This document shows positions 17,894 to 26,588 of a DNA stretch of 64,000 bases, one piece after another. The stretch is from Sphingobacterium bovistauri (lineage in GTDB: Bacteria; Bacteroidota; Bacteroidia; Sphingobacteriales; Sphingobacteriaceae), in assembly GCF_020295405.1 (NCBI RefSeq), contig NZ_JADEYP010000009.1, positions 62,001 to 126,000 on the forward strand. The letters are read 5' to 3'. The notes under the pieces were generated by a model. It saw nothing but the letters and a program-made list of their open reading frames with translations. It had not been told where the DNA came from and made no database searches. Made by a program: the position numbers and the translations under genes. The number at the start of each line of letters is the position of its first letter. The stretch's first letter is position 1.

Positions 17894-17927
17894 AAAAAAG
17901 CCTTAATCATTTGATTAAGGCTTTTTT
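17894..17927. terminator. Bidirectional terminator between purF and ribF
   Basis: The perfect stem GCCTTAATCA (17900-17909) / TGATTAAGGC (17912-17921) is flanked by A6 and T6, serving the convergent purF and ribF transcripts. Confidence 0.9.
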
Positions 17928-17928
17928 A

Positions 17929-18915
17929 TTAAGAGTTATTTTGATCAAAAAAAGTTCTTATTGCTTCTTCGTCTAATTTGATTTGTTGTTGCAATTCTTC
18001 TAGAGAGTCATATCTTTCGTCTCCACGAATAAATTTCTTGAAGCGTATACGTACTGTGCTACTGTACAGATCACCTTCAAAATCTAATACGTTTACTTCG
18101 ATTTTACGAGTCATCCCATCTACAGTAGGTCTAGTGCCGATATAACACATGCCGTATGCTTTTTTTATGATTGGATTTTCTTTGTATTCACCAGTTATTA
18201 TTTGTGGAACACTAGGGTAGATGTCCACTTCCGCAGCGTAAATCCCGTACGCAGGTATTAGTTTATGTGATTCATGAACGTTGAGGTTTGCTGTCGGAAA
18301 TCCAATTTGACGTCCAATTTGATCACCTTTTTCTACAGTTCCGGTCAATTCAAATGGATAACCTAAGTACCTGTTGGCAATTTCAATATCACCTTTAATT
18401 AATGCTTCCCTGATGCGTGTCGATGAAACGGCAACGTCTTCAATATCTTGCTTTGCAATTTCTAATACTTGAAAATCAAAAATATGAGCAAAATGCAATA
18501 AATCTTTTATTGTTCCTTTACGGTCTTTTCCAAAATGATGATCATAGCCAATGATAATCGTTTTGGTTCCTAATTTGTCGACCAGTACATTTCGAATGTA
18601 CTCTTCAGCACTCAAATTAGAAAAATCACGTGTAAATGGTGTAATGATTAAGTGGTCAATACCGCACAGAGCTAGCTGATGCGCTTTTTCTTCAATATCA
18701 TTAATTAAACGTAAGCTATCGTCGTTGGGGTTTAGTATTAATCTAGGATGAGGAAAAAAAGTCAATAACACTGTTTCACCACATGTTTCTTTAGCACAAT
18801 CGACTAATTTTTTAAGTATTTTTTGATGACCGATATGCACACCGTCAAAAGTACCAATGGTAACGATAGCATTTTCTAGTGGCTCAAATTCTTCTAAGCT
18901 TCTATATATTTTCAT
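17929..18915 (-). CDS. ribF: Bifunctional riboflavin kinase / FAD synthetase
   Basis: RibF converts riboflavin to FMN and then FAD. The N-terminal nucleotidyltransferase domain has TIGTFDGVHIGHQKIL (residues 20-35, the HIGH-like motif) and VSSTRIREAL near residue 163. The C-terminal flavokinase domain begins around 180, with GRQIGFPTANL and YGIYAAEV. Length (328) is normal for the bifunctional enzyme. It is the last gene of a minus-strand cluster ftsX-DUF3098-uppP-truB-ribF. The truB stop is 9 bases upstream, so cotranscription is likely. No FMN riboswitch is expected in this internal operon position and none is seen. Confidence 0.95.
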   Translation of the reverse strand: MKIYRSLEEFEPLENAIVTIGTFDGVHIGHQKILKKLVDCAKETCGETVLLTFFPHPRLILNPNDDSLRLINDIEEKAHQLALCGIDHLIITPFTRDFSNLSAEEYIRNVLVDKLGTKTIIIGYDHHFGKDRKGTIKDLLHFAHIFDFQVLEIAKQDIEDVAVSSTRIREALIKGDIEIANRYLGYPFELTGTVEKGDQIGRQIGFPTANLNVHESHKLIPAYGIYAAEVDIYPSVPQIITGEYKENPIIKKAYGMCYIGTRPTVDGMTRKIEVNVLDFEGDLYSSTVRIRFKKFIRGDERYDSLEELQQQIKLDEEAIRTFFDQNNS

Positions 18916-18924
18916 CGAATAATA

Positions 18925-19650
18925 CTATGCTGGTTGAATATCAGTTGATTTCTGTTCTCGAATAGCTTCAATAAGTTCTTCTAAATTCCAAGCTTGATCG
19001 ACGTGAAAATTTCCACTCATAGTACGTCTCAAACTGGATAAATAGGATCCGTTATTAAGTACTTTTCCAAAGTCATTTGCAATAGAACGAATATAAGTAC
19101 CTTTAGAGCATTTGATTTTGAAAAAAATGTTAGGCATCTCAATTTTTTCTATTTCAAATAATGTTATTGTTACTTTTCGTGCTTTTAACTCAACTTCCTC
19201 ACCACGTCTTGCCTTTTCGTAGACACGTTCGCCATTGATCTTTAATGCCGAATGTGCAGGAGGAAATTGTTCAATTTCTCCTTCGAAAGTTTTGGCTGCA
19301 GCAATAATATCATTCTCTGTAATATTTGTAATATCAAAAGTTTGATCAATTTCTGTTTCCAAGTCATAAGATGGGGTAGTAGCTCCCAAAGTAATCGTCC
19401 CTGTATATTCTTTATGTTCTGCCTGAAAGGAATCAATTTGTTTGGTTAATTTTCCCGTACAAACTATTAATAATCCTGTCGCTAAAGGATCGAGAGTTCC
19501 TGCATGTCCTACTTTTAGTTTTAGGGGCTTCATTGTGTTGCGAAGTTTACCTACGACATCAAAGCTAGTCCATGTCACTGGTTTATCTACCAGCAATACT
19601 TCACCTTCAGCAAATGCAAATTTTTTATCTTTCTTTTGAATGTTCTCCAT
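18925..19650 (-). CDS. truB: tRNA pseudouridine(55) synthase
   Basis: TruB makes pseudouridine 55 in the T-loop of tRNAs. The catalytic motif GHAGTLDPLATG spans residues 48-59, with the catalytic Asp at 54. Downstream family motifs are QFPPAHSALKINGERVYEKAR (split as QFPPAHSALKING and ERVYEKAR) and CSKGTYIRSIANDFG. Length (241) fits bacterial TruB. Its start codon overlaps the uppP stop codon by one base (TAATG arrangement at 19648-19652), indicating translational coupling. The gene lies between uppP and ribF. Confidence 0.96.
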   Translation of the reverse strand: MENIQKKDKKFAFAEGEVLLVDKPVTWTSFDVVGKLRNTMKPLKLKVGHAGTLDPLATGLLIVCTGKLTKQIDSFQAEHKEYTGTITLGATTPSYDLETEIDQTFDITNITENDIIAAAKTFEGEIEQFPPAHSALKINGERVYEKARRGEEVELKARKVTITLFEIEKIEMPNIFFKIKCSKGTYIRSIANDFGKVLNNGSYLSSLRRTMSGNFHVDQAWNLEELIEAIREQKSTDIQPA

Positions 19651-20444
19651 TAAACAATCTGTAAGCTATGACCACTTAAAAGCATAGCTATTATCACTAA
19701 TCCAACCACAATTCTATACCAACCAAATAACTTGAAGCCGTATTTCGTTAGTAAATCTATAAATGTTTTGATGGCAATTATGGCAACCACAAAGCCAACA
19801 ATATTACCTACGATAAGTAGGTTGATTTCCTCTCCGGTAAATGTATGACCTTCTTTGAAAAACTTATACAATTTAACAGCAGACGCTCCTAACATCATAG
19901 GAATCGCTAGAAAAAATGAAAATTCTGCTGCTGCTTTACGTGTCAATTTTTGAGTCATACCACCGACAATTGTACTAGCTGATCGTGAAGTACCGGGGAT
20001 CAGAGCTAAACATTGGTAACAACCAATTATGAAAGCTTGTTTGAACGATATTTCGTCTGAAATATCAATAGTTGGTTTATTGAACCATTTGTCTACAAAT
20101 AATAAAATGATACCACCAATAACCAGCATGACGCCTACCATCATTGGACTTTCTAGCAAAGAATCAATAAAATCGTTTAATACTAACCCAAGTATAGATG
20201 CAGGAATCGCTGCTATCACAAGCTTGTAGTAAAAGTCCATCGATTTAAAAAATCTTTTCCAGTATAAAACTAATACGGATAAGATAGTTCCTAGTTGAAT
20301 GACAATGGTAAATAACTTGACAAAAGCAGATGGCTCTAAGCCCATTAATGCCGAGCCAATAATCATGTGCCCTGTTGAAGAGACTGGAAGGAATTCCGTA
20401 AGTCCTTCTATTATTGCTAAAATAATAGCTTCAAAATAGTTCAT
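19650..20444 (-). CDS. uppP: Undecaprenyl-diphosphatase (BacA/UppP)
   Basis: This inner-membrane enzyme dephosphorylates undecaprenyl pyrophosphate, recycling the lipid carrier of cell-wall synthesis. The conserved active-site segments are EGLTEFLPVSSTGHM (residues 14-28) and PGTSRSASTIVGGM near 153. About eight hydrophobic segments are visible in 264 residues, the usual size. The stop overlaps the truB start by one base. DUF3098 lies 14 bases upstream. The placement beside ftsX links the cluster to envelope growth and division. Confidence 0.96.
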   Translation of the reverse strand: MNYFEAIILAIIEGLTEFLPVSSTGHMIIGSALMGLEPSAFVKLFTIVIQLGTILSVLVLYWKRFFKSMDFYYKLVIAAIPASILGLVLNDFIDSLLESPMMVGVMLVIGGIILLFVDKWFNKPTIDISDEISFKQAFIIGCYQCLALIPGTSRSASTIVGGMTQKLTRKAAAEFSFFLAIPMMLGASAVKLYKFFKEGHTFTGEEINLLIVGNIVGFVVAIIAIKTFIDLLTKYGFKLFGWYRIVVGLVIIAMLLSGHSLQIV

Positions 20445-20458
20445 TATATATTATTTGA

Positions 20459-20689
20459 TTACTTTTTGGGTTTATACAATATGGATACAAAACCTAAAGC
20501 AAATCCTAATGTAACAACAAGAGGTGCTAAAGTAATTTTAGTGAAGCTATAAATATCCTCTGTACCCATCATCAAAATGAATCCAATAGCAACAACTAGA
20601 ATACTAGCAATGAATAATTGGTAATTAATTTTTTGAAATACAAATCCAGTACTTTTGTTTGAATTTGAATTATTTTTATTTTCTGACAT
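20459..20689 (-). CDS. DUF3098 small membrane protein
   Basis: This 76-residue protein has an Asn/Ser-rich cytoplasmic N-terminus followed by two hydrophobic segments (LFIASILVVAIGFILMMG and LAPLVVTLGFALGFVSILY) and a short basic tail, YKPKK. It matches DUF3098, a Bacteroidetes-specific family almost always encoded between ftsX and uppP, as here. The function is unknown; the conserved context suggests a role in envelope assembly or division. It starts 32 bases after the ftsX stop. Confidence 0.88.
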   Translation of the reverse strand: MSENKNNSNSNKSTGFVFQKINYQLFIASILVVAIGFILMMGTEDIYSFTKITLAPLVVTLGFALGFVSILYKPKK

Positions 20690-20721
20690 AATAATCTATT
20701 TCAAAATTTTAGGTTGGTCAA

Positions 20722-21600
20722 TTAACGGTAAAGACTATTTGATTTTGCTTTAAGGTATTTAGTCACAGCAAAATATGTACTTAACGAAGAAATTAGGATA
20801 CCTAAGGCAACTACAATAATAAAAATTGTGATAAATTGTCCCCAGTTTTGTAAAAATACGATTTCAGGAACTTGCTTTTGTGCAAACTGTAATGTGAATA
20901 TTAGTAATAAAATAGCAATCAATGCACCTATTAGGCCGTGAACGATTCCATAAATAATATAAGGTTTGCGGATGAAGCCCTTTGTCGCACCTATTAACTG
21001 CATACTCTTGATTAAAAAACGTTGCGAGTAAATAGCTAAACGAATAGTGTTATTGATCAAAGCAATTGCGATAATCAACAAGATGACAGTAAATGCTAAT
21101 ACAACGATCGAAATGATACGGATGTTTTTGTTCACCATATCAATTAAAGATTCCTGATAAACGATCTCTTTAACACGACTGTTGTTAGCTACTTTATCAA
21201 TAAATGGCTGGATACTATCTGCATTAGCATATTGCTCTTTTAAATAAATATCGATAGAAGGTAAAAGAGGGTTTGTTCCTAAATATTCAACGAAATCTTC
21301 ACCCAAGTCTTCTTTTAGGTTTTTTGCCGCCAGTTCTTTAGAAACATATTCTGTGCGTAATACGTAATTTTCCTTTTCCAAGTCCTTCTGTAAAGACAAT
21401 ACATCACCTTCGTTGACATTGTCATTCACAATGACATTCAAGACAATATTTTCCTTTACATACTTAGATAGGTTTTTAGCATGTACTAAAATTAACCCTA
21501 GAAGTCCTGTCATTAGCAAAACCAATGCAATACTAATTACAGTTGAAATGTATACTGATTTTGTTTTTTTTCTTGGAGAGCCTTGTTCTATTTCTGACAT
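20722..21600 (-). CDS. ftsX: Cell division protein FtsX
   Basis: FtsX is the membrane subunit of the FtsEX complex, which controls septal peptidoglycan hydrolases. This protein has one N-terminal membrane segment (about residues 19-40), a periplasmic domain, and three C-terminal membrane segments including the FtsX permease signature around YSQRFLIKSMQLIGATKGFI. I chose ATG at 21600 (292 residues, MSEIEQGSPRKK) rather than 21666. The extra 22 residues are atypical and a promoter-like TACTTTCG lies inside that extension. No ftsE is adjacent, which is usual in this phylum. The gene heads the uppP/truB/ribF cluster. Confidence 0.93.
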   Translation of the reverse strand: MSEIEQGSPRKKTKSVYISTVISIALVLLMTGLLGLILVHAKNLSKYVKENIVLNVIVNDNVNEGDVLSLQKDLEKENYVLRTEYVSKELAAKNLKEDLGEDFVEYLGTNPLLPSIDIYLKEQYANADSIQPFIDKVANNSRVKEIVYQESLIDMVNKNIRIISIVVLAFTVILLIIAIALINNTIRLAIYSQRFLIKSMQLIGATKGFIRKPYIIYGIVHGLIGALIAILLLIFTLQFAQKQVPEIVFLQNWGQFITIFIIVVALGILISSLSTYFAVTKYLKAKSNSLYR

Positions 21601-21623
21601 AAAGCTTTTGTTTTTTAATAGTG

Positions 21624-21631
21624 CGAAAGTA
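21624..21631 (-). promoter_or_regulatory. Putative ftsX cluster -7 element
   Basis: The minus strand reads TACTTTCG, one mismatch from TAnnTTTG, 24 bases before the chosen ftsX start. It supports ATG 21600 over the longer reading frame. I see no clear -33 element. Confidence 0.4.
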
Positions 21632-21790
21632 AGGATTTTAGATGGTTTTAATTGAATAAATATCAACTTATCTCCATTAATTGATGCATATTTAACATTT
21701 ATTTACTTTTTGAATTAACTATATCTATCTAATATCCCAAAAATATTATTGATAACGAAAAGTTATCTTCAAAAATTGGCTTAAAATCGC

Positions 21791-21798
21791 TATTTTCG
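21791..21798 (+). promoter_or_regulatory. Putative leuS -7 element
   Basis: TATTTTCG is one mismatch from the TAnnTTTG consensus and lies 25 bases before the leuS ATG. The -33 element is not clear. Confidence 0.4.
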
Positions 21799-21822
21799 CA
21801 ATTCTTTTATAAGGTACAAGAA

Positions 21823-24606
21823 ATGGATTATTCGCATAAATCAATTGAGCAGAAGTGGCAAAAATTCTGGGCTGAGAACGCAACGTTTAAGACGTCTGAG
21901 TCTACAGAAAAGCCTAAATATTATGTATTAGATATGTTCCCTTATCCTTCGGGAGCAGGATTACACGTTGGACATCCGCTGGGCTATATCGCCTCAGATA
22001 TTTTTTCACGCTACAAAAGATTAAAAGGTTTTAATGTATTGCATCCAATGGGGTATGACTCCTTTGGTCTTCCTGCGGAGCAATATGCAATCCAGACGGG
22101 ACAACATCCAGCGATCACAACTGAAACAAATATCAATCGCTACCGCGAGCAATTAGACAATATTGGTTTCTCCTTTGATTGGTCGCGTGAAGTACGTACT
22201 TCGGATCCATCTTATTACAAGTGGACGCAATGGATTTTTATGCAGTTGTTTGATGCTTGGTACAATAAGGATACGGATAAGGCGGAGTCAATTGAAACTT
22301 TAATTGAGAAGTTTGAAACTTCTGGATCACAAAATATTAAAGCAGAATCTGATGAGGACATCTCTGTTTTTACGGCTGCTGAATGGAAAGCATTTTCGGA
22401 AGAACAACAACAGAGAGAAATCTTAAAATATAGACTAGCTTATCTACGCGAATCTACAGTAAACTGGTGTGCAGCACTAGGTACGGTATTGGCAAATGAT
22501 GAGGTGATCAATGGGGTGTCTGAGCGTGGAGGATATCCAGTTGAGCAAAAGAAAATGATGCAATGGTCTATGCGTATCACGGCATATGCTGACCGTTTAT
22601 TACGCGGATTGGATACGATCGATTGGCCAGAGCCATTGATTGAGATGCAACGTAACTGGATTGGTAAGTCTGTAGGCGCAACGGTGAAGTTTCCTGTTCC
22701 ACAATTGGATACGAATATTGAAGTTTTTACCACACGTGTAGATACTGTTTTTGGTGTTTCATTCGTTGTGTTAGCTCCAGAACACGAGTTGGTTTCTGCT
22801 TTAACAACAGTGGGGCAAGAATCTGAAATAGAGTCATATATCGATAAAACTTCGAAAAAGTCAGAGTTAGATCGTATGGCAGATACGAAAACTGTCTCAG
22901 GTGCTTTTACAGGTTCATACGCTAAGCATCCAATCACGGGTGAAGACGTACAAATCTGGATTGCAGATTACGTGTTGGCAGGGTATGGAACAGGTGCTGT
23001 CATGGCAGTTCCATCAGGCGATCAACGTGATTATGTATTTGCGAAACATTTTAATTTGCCAATTATTCCGATTTCGGATTCTCAAAATATCGAAGAAGAA
23101 GCGGACTCAAATAAGGATGGTAAATACATCAATTCAGGTTTTATCAACGGAATGACTTATCAAGAGGCTGTTCCTGCTTTAATTGCGAAGTTGGAAGAGT
23201 TGAAATTAGGTAAAGCAAAAATTAACTTCCGTATGCGTGATGCGATTTTTGGTCGTCAACGTTATTGGGGAGAACCAGTTCCAGTTTATTTCAAAAATGG
23301 TTTACCGTATTTGATTAAAGAAGGGGAATTGCCATTATTGCTTCCTGAGGTAGATAAATATTTGCCTACAGAAACAGGAGAGCCACCTTTAGGTCGTGCC
23401 GAAAATTGGAAATACCAAGATCAATACGAATACGAATTGAGTACGATGCCAGGTTGGGCGGGTTCGTCATGGTATTGGTTTCGCTATATGGATCCTCAAA
23501 ATACAGGCGACTTTGCTTCAAAAGAAGCTGTAGATTATTGGAAAGCAGTAGATTTATACATTGGTGGTTCTGAGCATGCTACAGGTCACTTGTTGTACTC
23601 ACGCTTTTGGAATAAGTTTTTGAAAGATTTAGGTTTCCACAATGAGGCAGAACCTTTCAAAAAGTTGATTAACCAAGGTATGATTCAAGGTCGTTCGAAC
23701 TTTGTTTACCGTGCGTTGGATGAAGAAGGTAGGGGTACAAATAAATTCGTCTCTTTAGGCTTGAGAGATCAGTTCAATACCATTCCATTACACGTTGATG
23801 TAAATATCGTGAGCAACGATATTTTGGATACAGAGAAATTCAAATTATTCCGTCCTGATTTTGCGGATGCAGAATTTGTGTTAGAAGATGGAAAATACAT
23901 CTGTGGTACTGAGGTGGAGAAAATGTCAAAATCAAAATTCAACGTCGTAAATCCAGATGATATTATTGCGAATTTTGGTGCGGATACTTTACGTTTGTAC
24001 GAGATGTTTTTAGGTCCACTGGAGCAGTCAAAGCCTTGGAATACAAATGGTATTGAGGGGGTATATAAATTCTTACGTAAGGTGTGGCGTTTGTTCCATG
24101 ATGCAGAAGGAAACTTCAATGTGTCGGATGAAGAGCCTACGAAAGCGGAATACAAAGCTTTGCACAAAATCATCAAAAAAGTGGAAGATGACATCGAGCG
24201 TTTCTCGTTCAATACTTCAGTTTCTGCCTTTATGATTTGTGTGAATGAGTTGACAGATTTGAAATGCAACAAGCGTAAAATCCTTCAAGACTTAATCGTT
24301 GTGTTGGAACCTTACGCTCCACATATCACTGAAGAATTGTGGTCATTATTAGGTAATGAAGCAGGTACAATCTCGTATGCAGCATATCCAAAATTTAATC
24401 CGGACTATTTGGTGGAATCAGAATTTGCTTATCCTGTATCGGTAAATGGTAAGATGAAAATGAATCTTCCATTGGCGTTAGATTTGGATGCTAAAACGGT
24501 AGAAGAAATTGTATTAGCCAATGCAGATGTTCAACGTTATTTGGATGGTAAATCTGTCAAGAAGCTCATTTTTGTAAAAGGTAAGATTATTAATATCGTA
24601 GTTTAA
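21823..24606 (+). CDS. leuS: Leucyl-tRNA synthetase
   Basis: LeuRS is a class I aminoacyl-tRNA synthetase that charges tRNA-Leu. The HIGH-type motif is in [17 protein letters not shown] (about residues 39-55) and the KMSKS motif in [16 protein letters not shown] near residue 700. The editing (CP1) domain lies between them, with TRVDTVFG and [17 protein letters not shown], which includes the conserved Asp. At 927 residues it is slightly long because of an insertion near residues 140-200 ([10 protein letters not shown]... region), as seen in other Bacteroidetes enzymes. It is transcribed alone, divergent from ftsX. Confidence 0.97.
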   Translation: MDYSHKSIEQKWQKFWAENATFKTSESTEKPKYYVLDMFPYPSGAGLHVGHPLGYIASDIFSRYKRLKGFNVLHPMGYDSFGLPAEQYAIQTGQHPAITTETNINRYREQLDNIGFSFDWSREVRTSDPSYYKWTQWIFMQLFDAWYNKDTDKAESIETLIEKFETSGSQNIKAESDEDISVFTAAEWKAFSEEQQQREILKYRLAYLRESTVNWCAALGTVLANDEVINGVSERGGYPVEQKKMMQWSMRITAYADRLLRGLDTIDWPEPLIEMQRNWIGKSVGATVKFPVPQLDTNIEVFTTRVDTVFGVSFVVLAPEHELVSALTTVGQESEIESYIDKTSKKSELDRMADTKTVSGAFTGSYAKHPITGEDVQIWIADYVLAGYGTGAVMAVPSGDQRDYVFAKHFNLPIIPISDSQNIEEEADSNKDGKYINSGFINGMTYQEAVPALIAKLEELKLGKAKINFRMRDAIFGRQRYWGEPVPVYFKNGLPYLIKEGELPLLLPEVDKYLPTETGEPPLGRAENWKYQDQYEYELSTMPGWAGSSWYWFRYMDPQNTGDFASKEAVDYWKAVDLYIGGSEHATGHLLYSRFWNKFLKDLGFHNEAEPFKKLINQGMIQGRSNFVYRALDEEGRGTNKFVSLGLRDQFNTIPLHVDVNIVSNDILDTEKFKLFRPDFADAEFVLEDGKYICGTEVEKMSKSKFNVVNPDDIIANFGADTLRLYEMFLGPLEQSKPWNTNGIEGVYKFLRKVWRLFHDAEGNFNVSDEEPTKAEYKALHKIIKKVEDDIERFSFNTSVSAFMICVNELTDLKCNKRKILQDLIVVLEPYAPHITEELWSLLGNEAGTISYAAYPKFNPDYLVESEFAYPVSVNGKMKMNLPLALDLDAKTVEEIVLANADVQRYLDGKSVKKLIFVKGKIINIVV

Positions 24607-24627
24607 TTAGCTTCAATGATATAAAGT

Positions 24628-24660
24628 AAAGCCTCGAAATTATTTTTTCGAGGCTTTTTT
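24628..24660. terminator. Terminator downstream of leuS
   Basis: The stem AAAGCCTCGAAA (24628-24639) pairs with TTTCGAGGCTTT (24646-24657), followed by a T-run. It could also serve the convergent gene that ends at 24664, although the A-run on its left is interrupted. Confidence 0.85.
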
Positions 24661-24663
24661 AAT

Positions 24664-25335
24664 TTATTCTTCATCTTTTATTGAGAAGATATTAAAAAAT
24701 CTCTTGATTCGATGTTTAAGTGGATAATTGAATTCGACAGAACCGACGGTAAAATCTTCATCCCGTAAAACTATATTCATTTTTTTTGTTTTTTTATTCG
24801 CTTGAATATTTTCGAATTGATATCCATTGCAAGATGCTTTAAGAATATTTTTTTCGTAATTAAATGAAGGTAAAATGACTATTCCGTTAATATCAGAAGT
24901 AAATATTTCATTAGTTTGTATATTTTTAAGAATTACTCCTGGAATATTTTTTCCTTTTGTATCCTTAAATATAAATTGAATAGAGTCATTTACTGCATTA
25001 TGAATTTGTATCTGATTGTCATTAGATTCATAAATTAATTTCGAATTTAATTTGTGTTCAGCTTTTATTGTAATCCAACTTCCAAATAAAAGAAGGGTAG
25101 CATTAATAGCTAGCCAATTTATCCCTCTGATAGAATAGTTTTTTTCTAGTAGCGAAGGTTTTAACTTACCACACACCTTCTGATTAGATTTTTGGATATA
25201 GTTCACTATATCTTTAGTTTTCCAATTGGTAAAATCTACCACTTCAGTATTACAGACTTTACACATCCTTCCAAGATCGGTAGGGGACATGCTATCGTAT
25301 TTCTCTCTACACGGGTTGGGGATGTTTATTTTCAT
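24664..25335 (-). CDS. Single-pass membrane protein with Cys-rich N-terminus and carboxypeptidase-regulatory-like domain
   Basis: This 223-residue protein has an N-terminal segment with cysteines in PNPCREKY, MCKVCNTEVVDFTNW and VCGKLKP. A CxxC pair followed by VVDFT is a pattern found in a Bacteroidetes family of unknown role. One membrane segment lies near residues 72-88 (LAINATLLLFGSWITI). The remainder resembles a carboxypeptidase-D regulatory-like beta-sandwich (DSIQFIFKDTKGKNIPGV, then SDINGIVILPSF). The cysteines may bind metal, which is inferred. It is convergent with leuS and shares its terminator region. Confidence 0.65.
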   Translation of the reverse strand: MKINIPNPCREKYDSMSPTDLGRMCKVCNTEVVDFTNWKTKDIVNYIQKSNQKVCGKLKPSLLEKNYSIRGINWLAINATLLLFGSWITIKAEHKLNSKLIYESNDNQIQIHNAVNDSIQFIFKDTKGKNIPGVILKNIQTNEIFTSDINGIVILPSFNYEKNILKASCNGYQFENIQANKKTKKMNIVLRDEDFTVGSVEFNYPLKHRIKRFFNIFSIKDEE

Positions 25336-25443
25336 GCGAATCCTTTGATATTACCTAAATATAATTAAAATTTAACCTAATTTTGAAATGAAATATTAAC
25401 CTCTTATCTTAAGGTTTTAATCGATTATACTTAACATCAACCT

Positions 25444-26562
25444 ATGAATTCAAGGCTAAAGCTATTGCTGGTACTTTTTATTGTTCCCATATTAACCTTT
25501 TCACAAAAATTACCAAAGAAGAAAGACGTTTTACATGTTTTGAATTTGACTAATACCTATTGGCAAAAGAAAAATTCACCAGATAAATGGGCTTTTTGGG
25601 ATATTGCAGCTTATCATACGGGGAATATCGAGGTTTATAGAATCACTAAAAATAAGGATTATTTAAATTATTCAATCAGATGGGCTGAATATAATCAATG
25701 GCAAGGTGCAAAGTCAAATAACAAATCTGAGTGGAAATATAGTTATGGCGAGAAGGATGACTATGTGTTGTTTGGTGATTGGCAAATTTGCTTCCAGACC
25801 TACATCGATTTGTATAATATGCAACCCGCAGATTACAAAATAGCGCGCGCCAAGGAAGTGATGAGTTATCAAATGAGTACACATCAGAATGATTATTGGT
25901 GGTGGGCCGATGGTTTGTATATGGTTATGCCTGTCATGACGAAGCTTTATAAGCTAACAGGTGACGAGCAATATTTAGATAAGCTAAATGCATATTTTGA
26001 ATATGCAAATAGTATCATGTTTGATAATGATGAAAATCTTTATTATCGCGATGCTAAATACGTGTATCCTAAGCATAAATCGGCTAATGGTAAAAAGGAT
26101 TTTTGGGCTAGAGGAGATGGTTGGGTATTGGCTGGATTAGCTAAGGTACTACAAGACCTGCCTAAGGATTCGAAATATAAATCTTCATTTAAGGATAGGT
26201 TTGTAAAGATGGCTATGGCGGTTAAAAATGTGCAACAACCAGAAGGATACTGGACACGCAGTATGTTAGATAAAAATCATGCACCGGGTCCCGAAACAAG
26301 TGGTACAGCTTTTTTTACATATGGTATTCTCTGGGGAATAAATAATGGATATTTGAGTAAGAGGGAGTATTTACCTGTAGTGCGAAAATCCTGGACATAT
26401 TTAAATCAAGTTGCATTACAACAAAATGGTCATCTAGGGTATGTACAACCCATAGGCGAACGTGCTATTCCAGGGCAGATCGTTGATCAGAATTCTACAG
26501 CTCCATTTGGTGTAGGTGCTTTTTTATTGGCTGCAGCTGAGATGTATCGTTTTGTAAAGTGA
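25444..26562 (+). CDS. Glycoside hydrolase family 105-like (unsaturated rhamnogalacturonyl hydrolase)
   Basis: This 372-residue protein has a Sec signal peptide (first ~20 residues, ending LTFSQ), indicating export. The (alpha/alpha)6-barrel GH88/GH105 pattern is visible: WAFWDIAAYHTGNIEVYRIT, HQNDYWWWADGLYMVMP followed by LTGDEQYLD, FWARGDGWVLAGLAKVLQ, and GPETSGTAFFTYGILWGINN. Such enzymes hydrate and remove unsaturated uronic acids left by polysaccharide lyases. Exact substrate specificity cannot be read. The DUF2264 gene follows by 26 bases, forming a two-gene unit for acidic polysaccharide breakdown. No SusC/SusD pair or lyase is adjacent. Confidence 0.87.
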   Translation: MNSRLKLLLVLFIVPILTFSQKLPKKKDVLHVLNLTNTYWQKKNSPDKWAFWDIAAYHTGNIEVYRITKNKDYLNYSIRWAEYNQWQGAKSNNKSEWKYSYGEKDDYVLFGDWQICFQTYIDLYNMQPADYKIARAKEVMSYQMSTHQNDYWWWADGLYMVMPVMTKLYKLTGDEQYLDKLNAYFEYANSIMFDNDENLYYRDAKYVYPKHKSANGKKDFWARGDGWVLAGLAKVLQDLPKDSKYKSSFKDRFVKMAMAVKNVQQPEGYWTRSMLDKNHAPGPETSGTAFFTYGILWGINNGYLSKREYLPVVRKSWTYLNQVALQQNGHLGYVQPIGERAIPGQIVDQNSTAPFGVGAFLLAAAEMYRFVK

Positions 26563-26588
26563 AATTAATCAACCTAATTTTTAGAATT

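Noticed and set aside
17929..20444. Possible FMN riboswitch ahead of ribF
   Set aside because: ribF is internal to an operon, spaced 9 bases from truB, leaving no room for a riboswitch.
22440..22937. 165-codon minus-strand ORF inside leuS (and 167-codon one at 23769-24272)
   Set aside because: Both are antisense shadows of leuS, whose motifs are intact.
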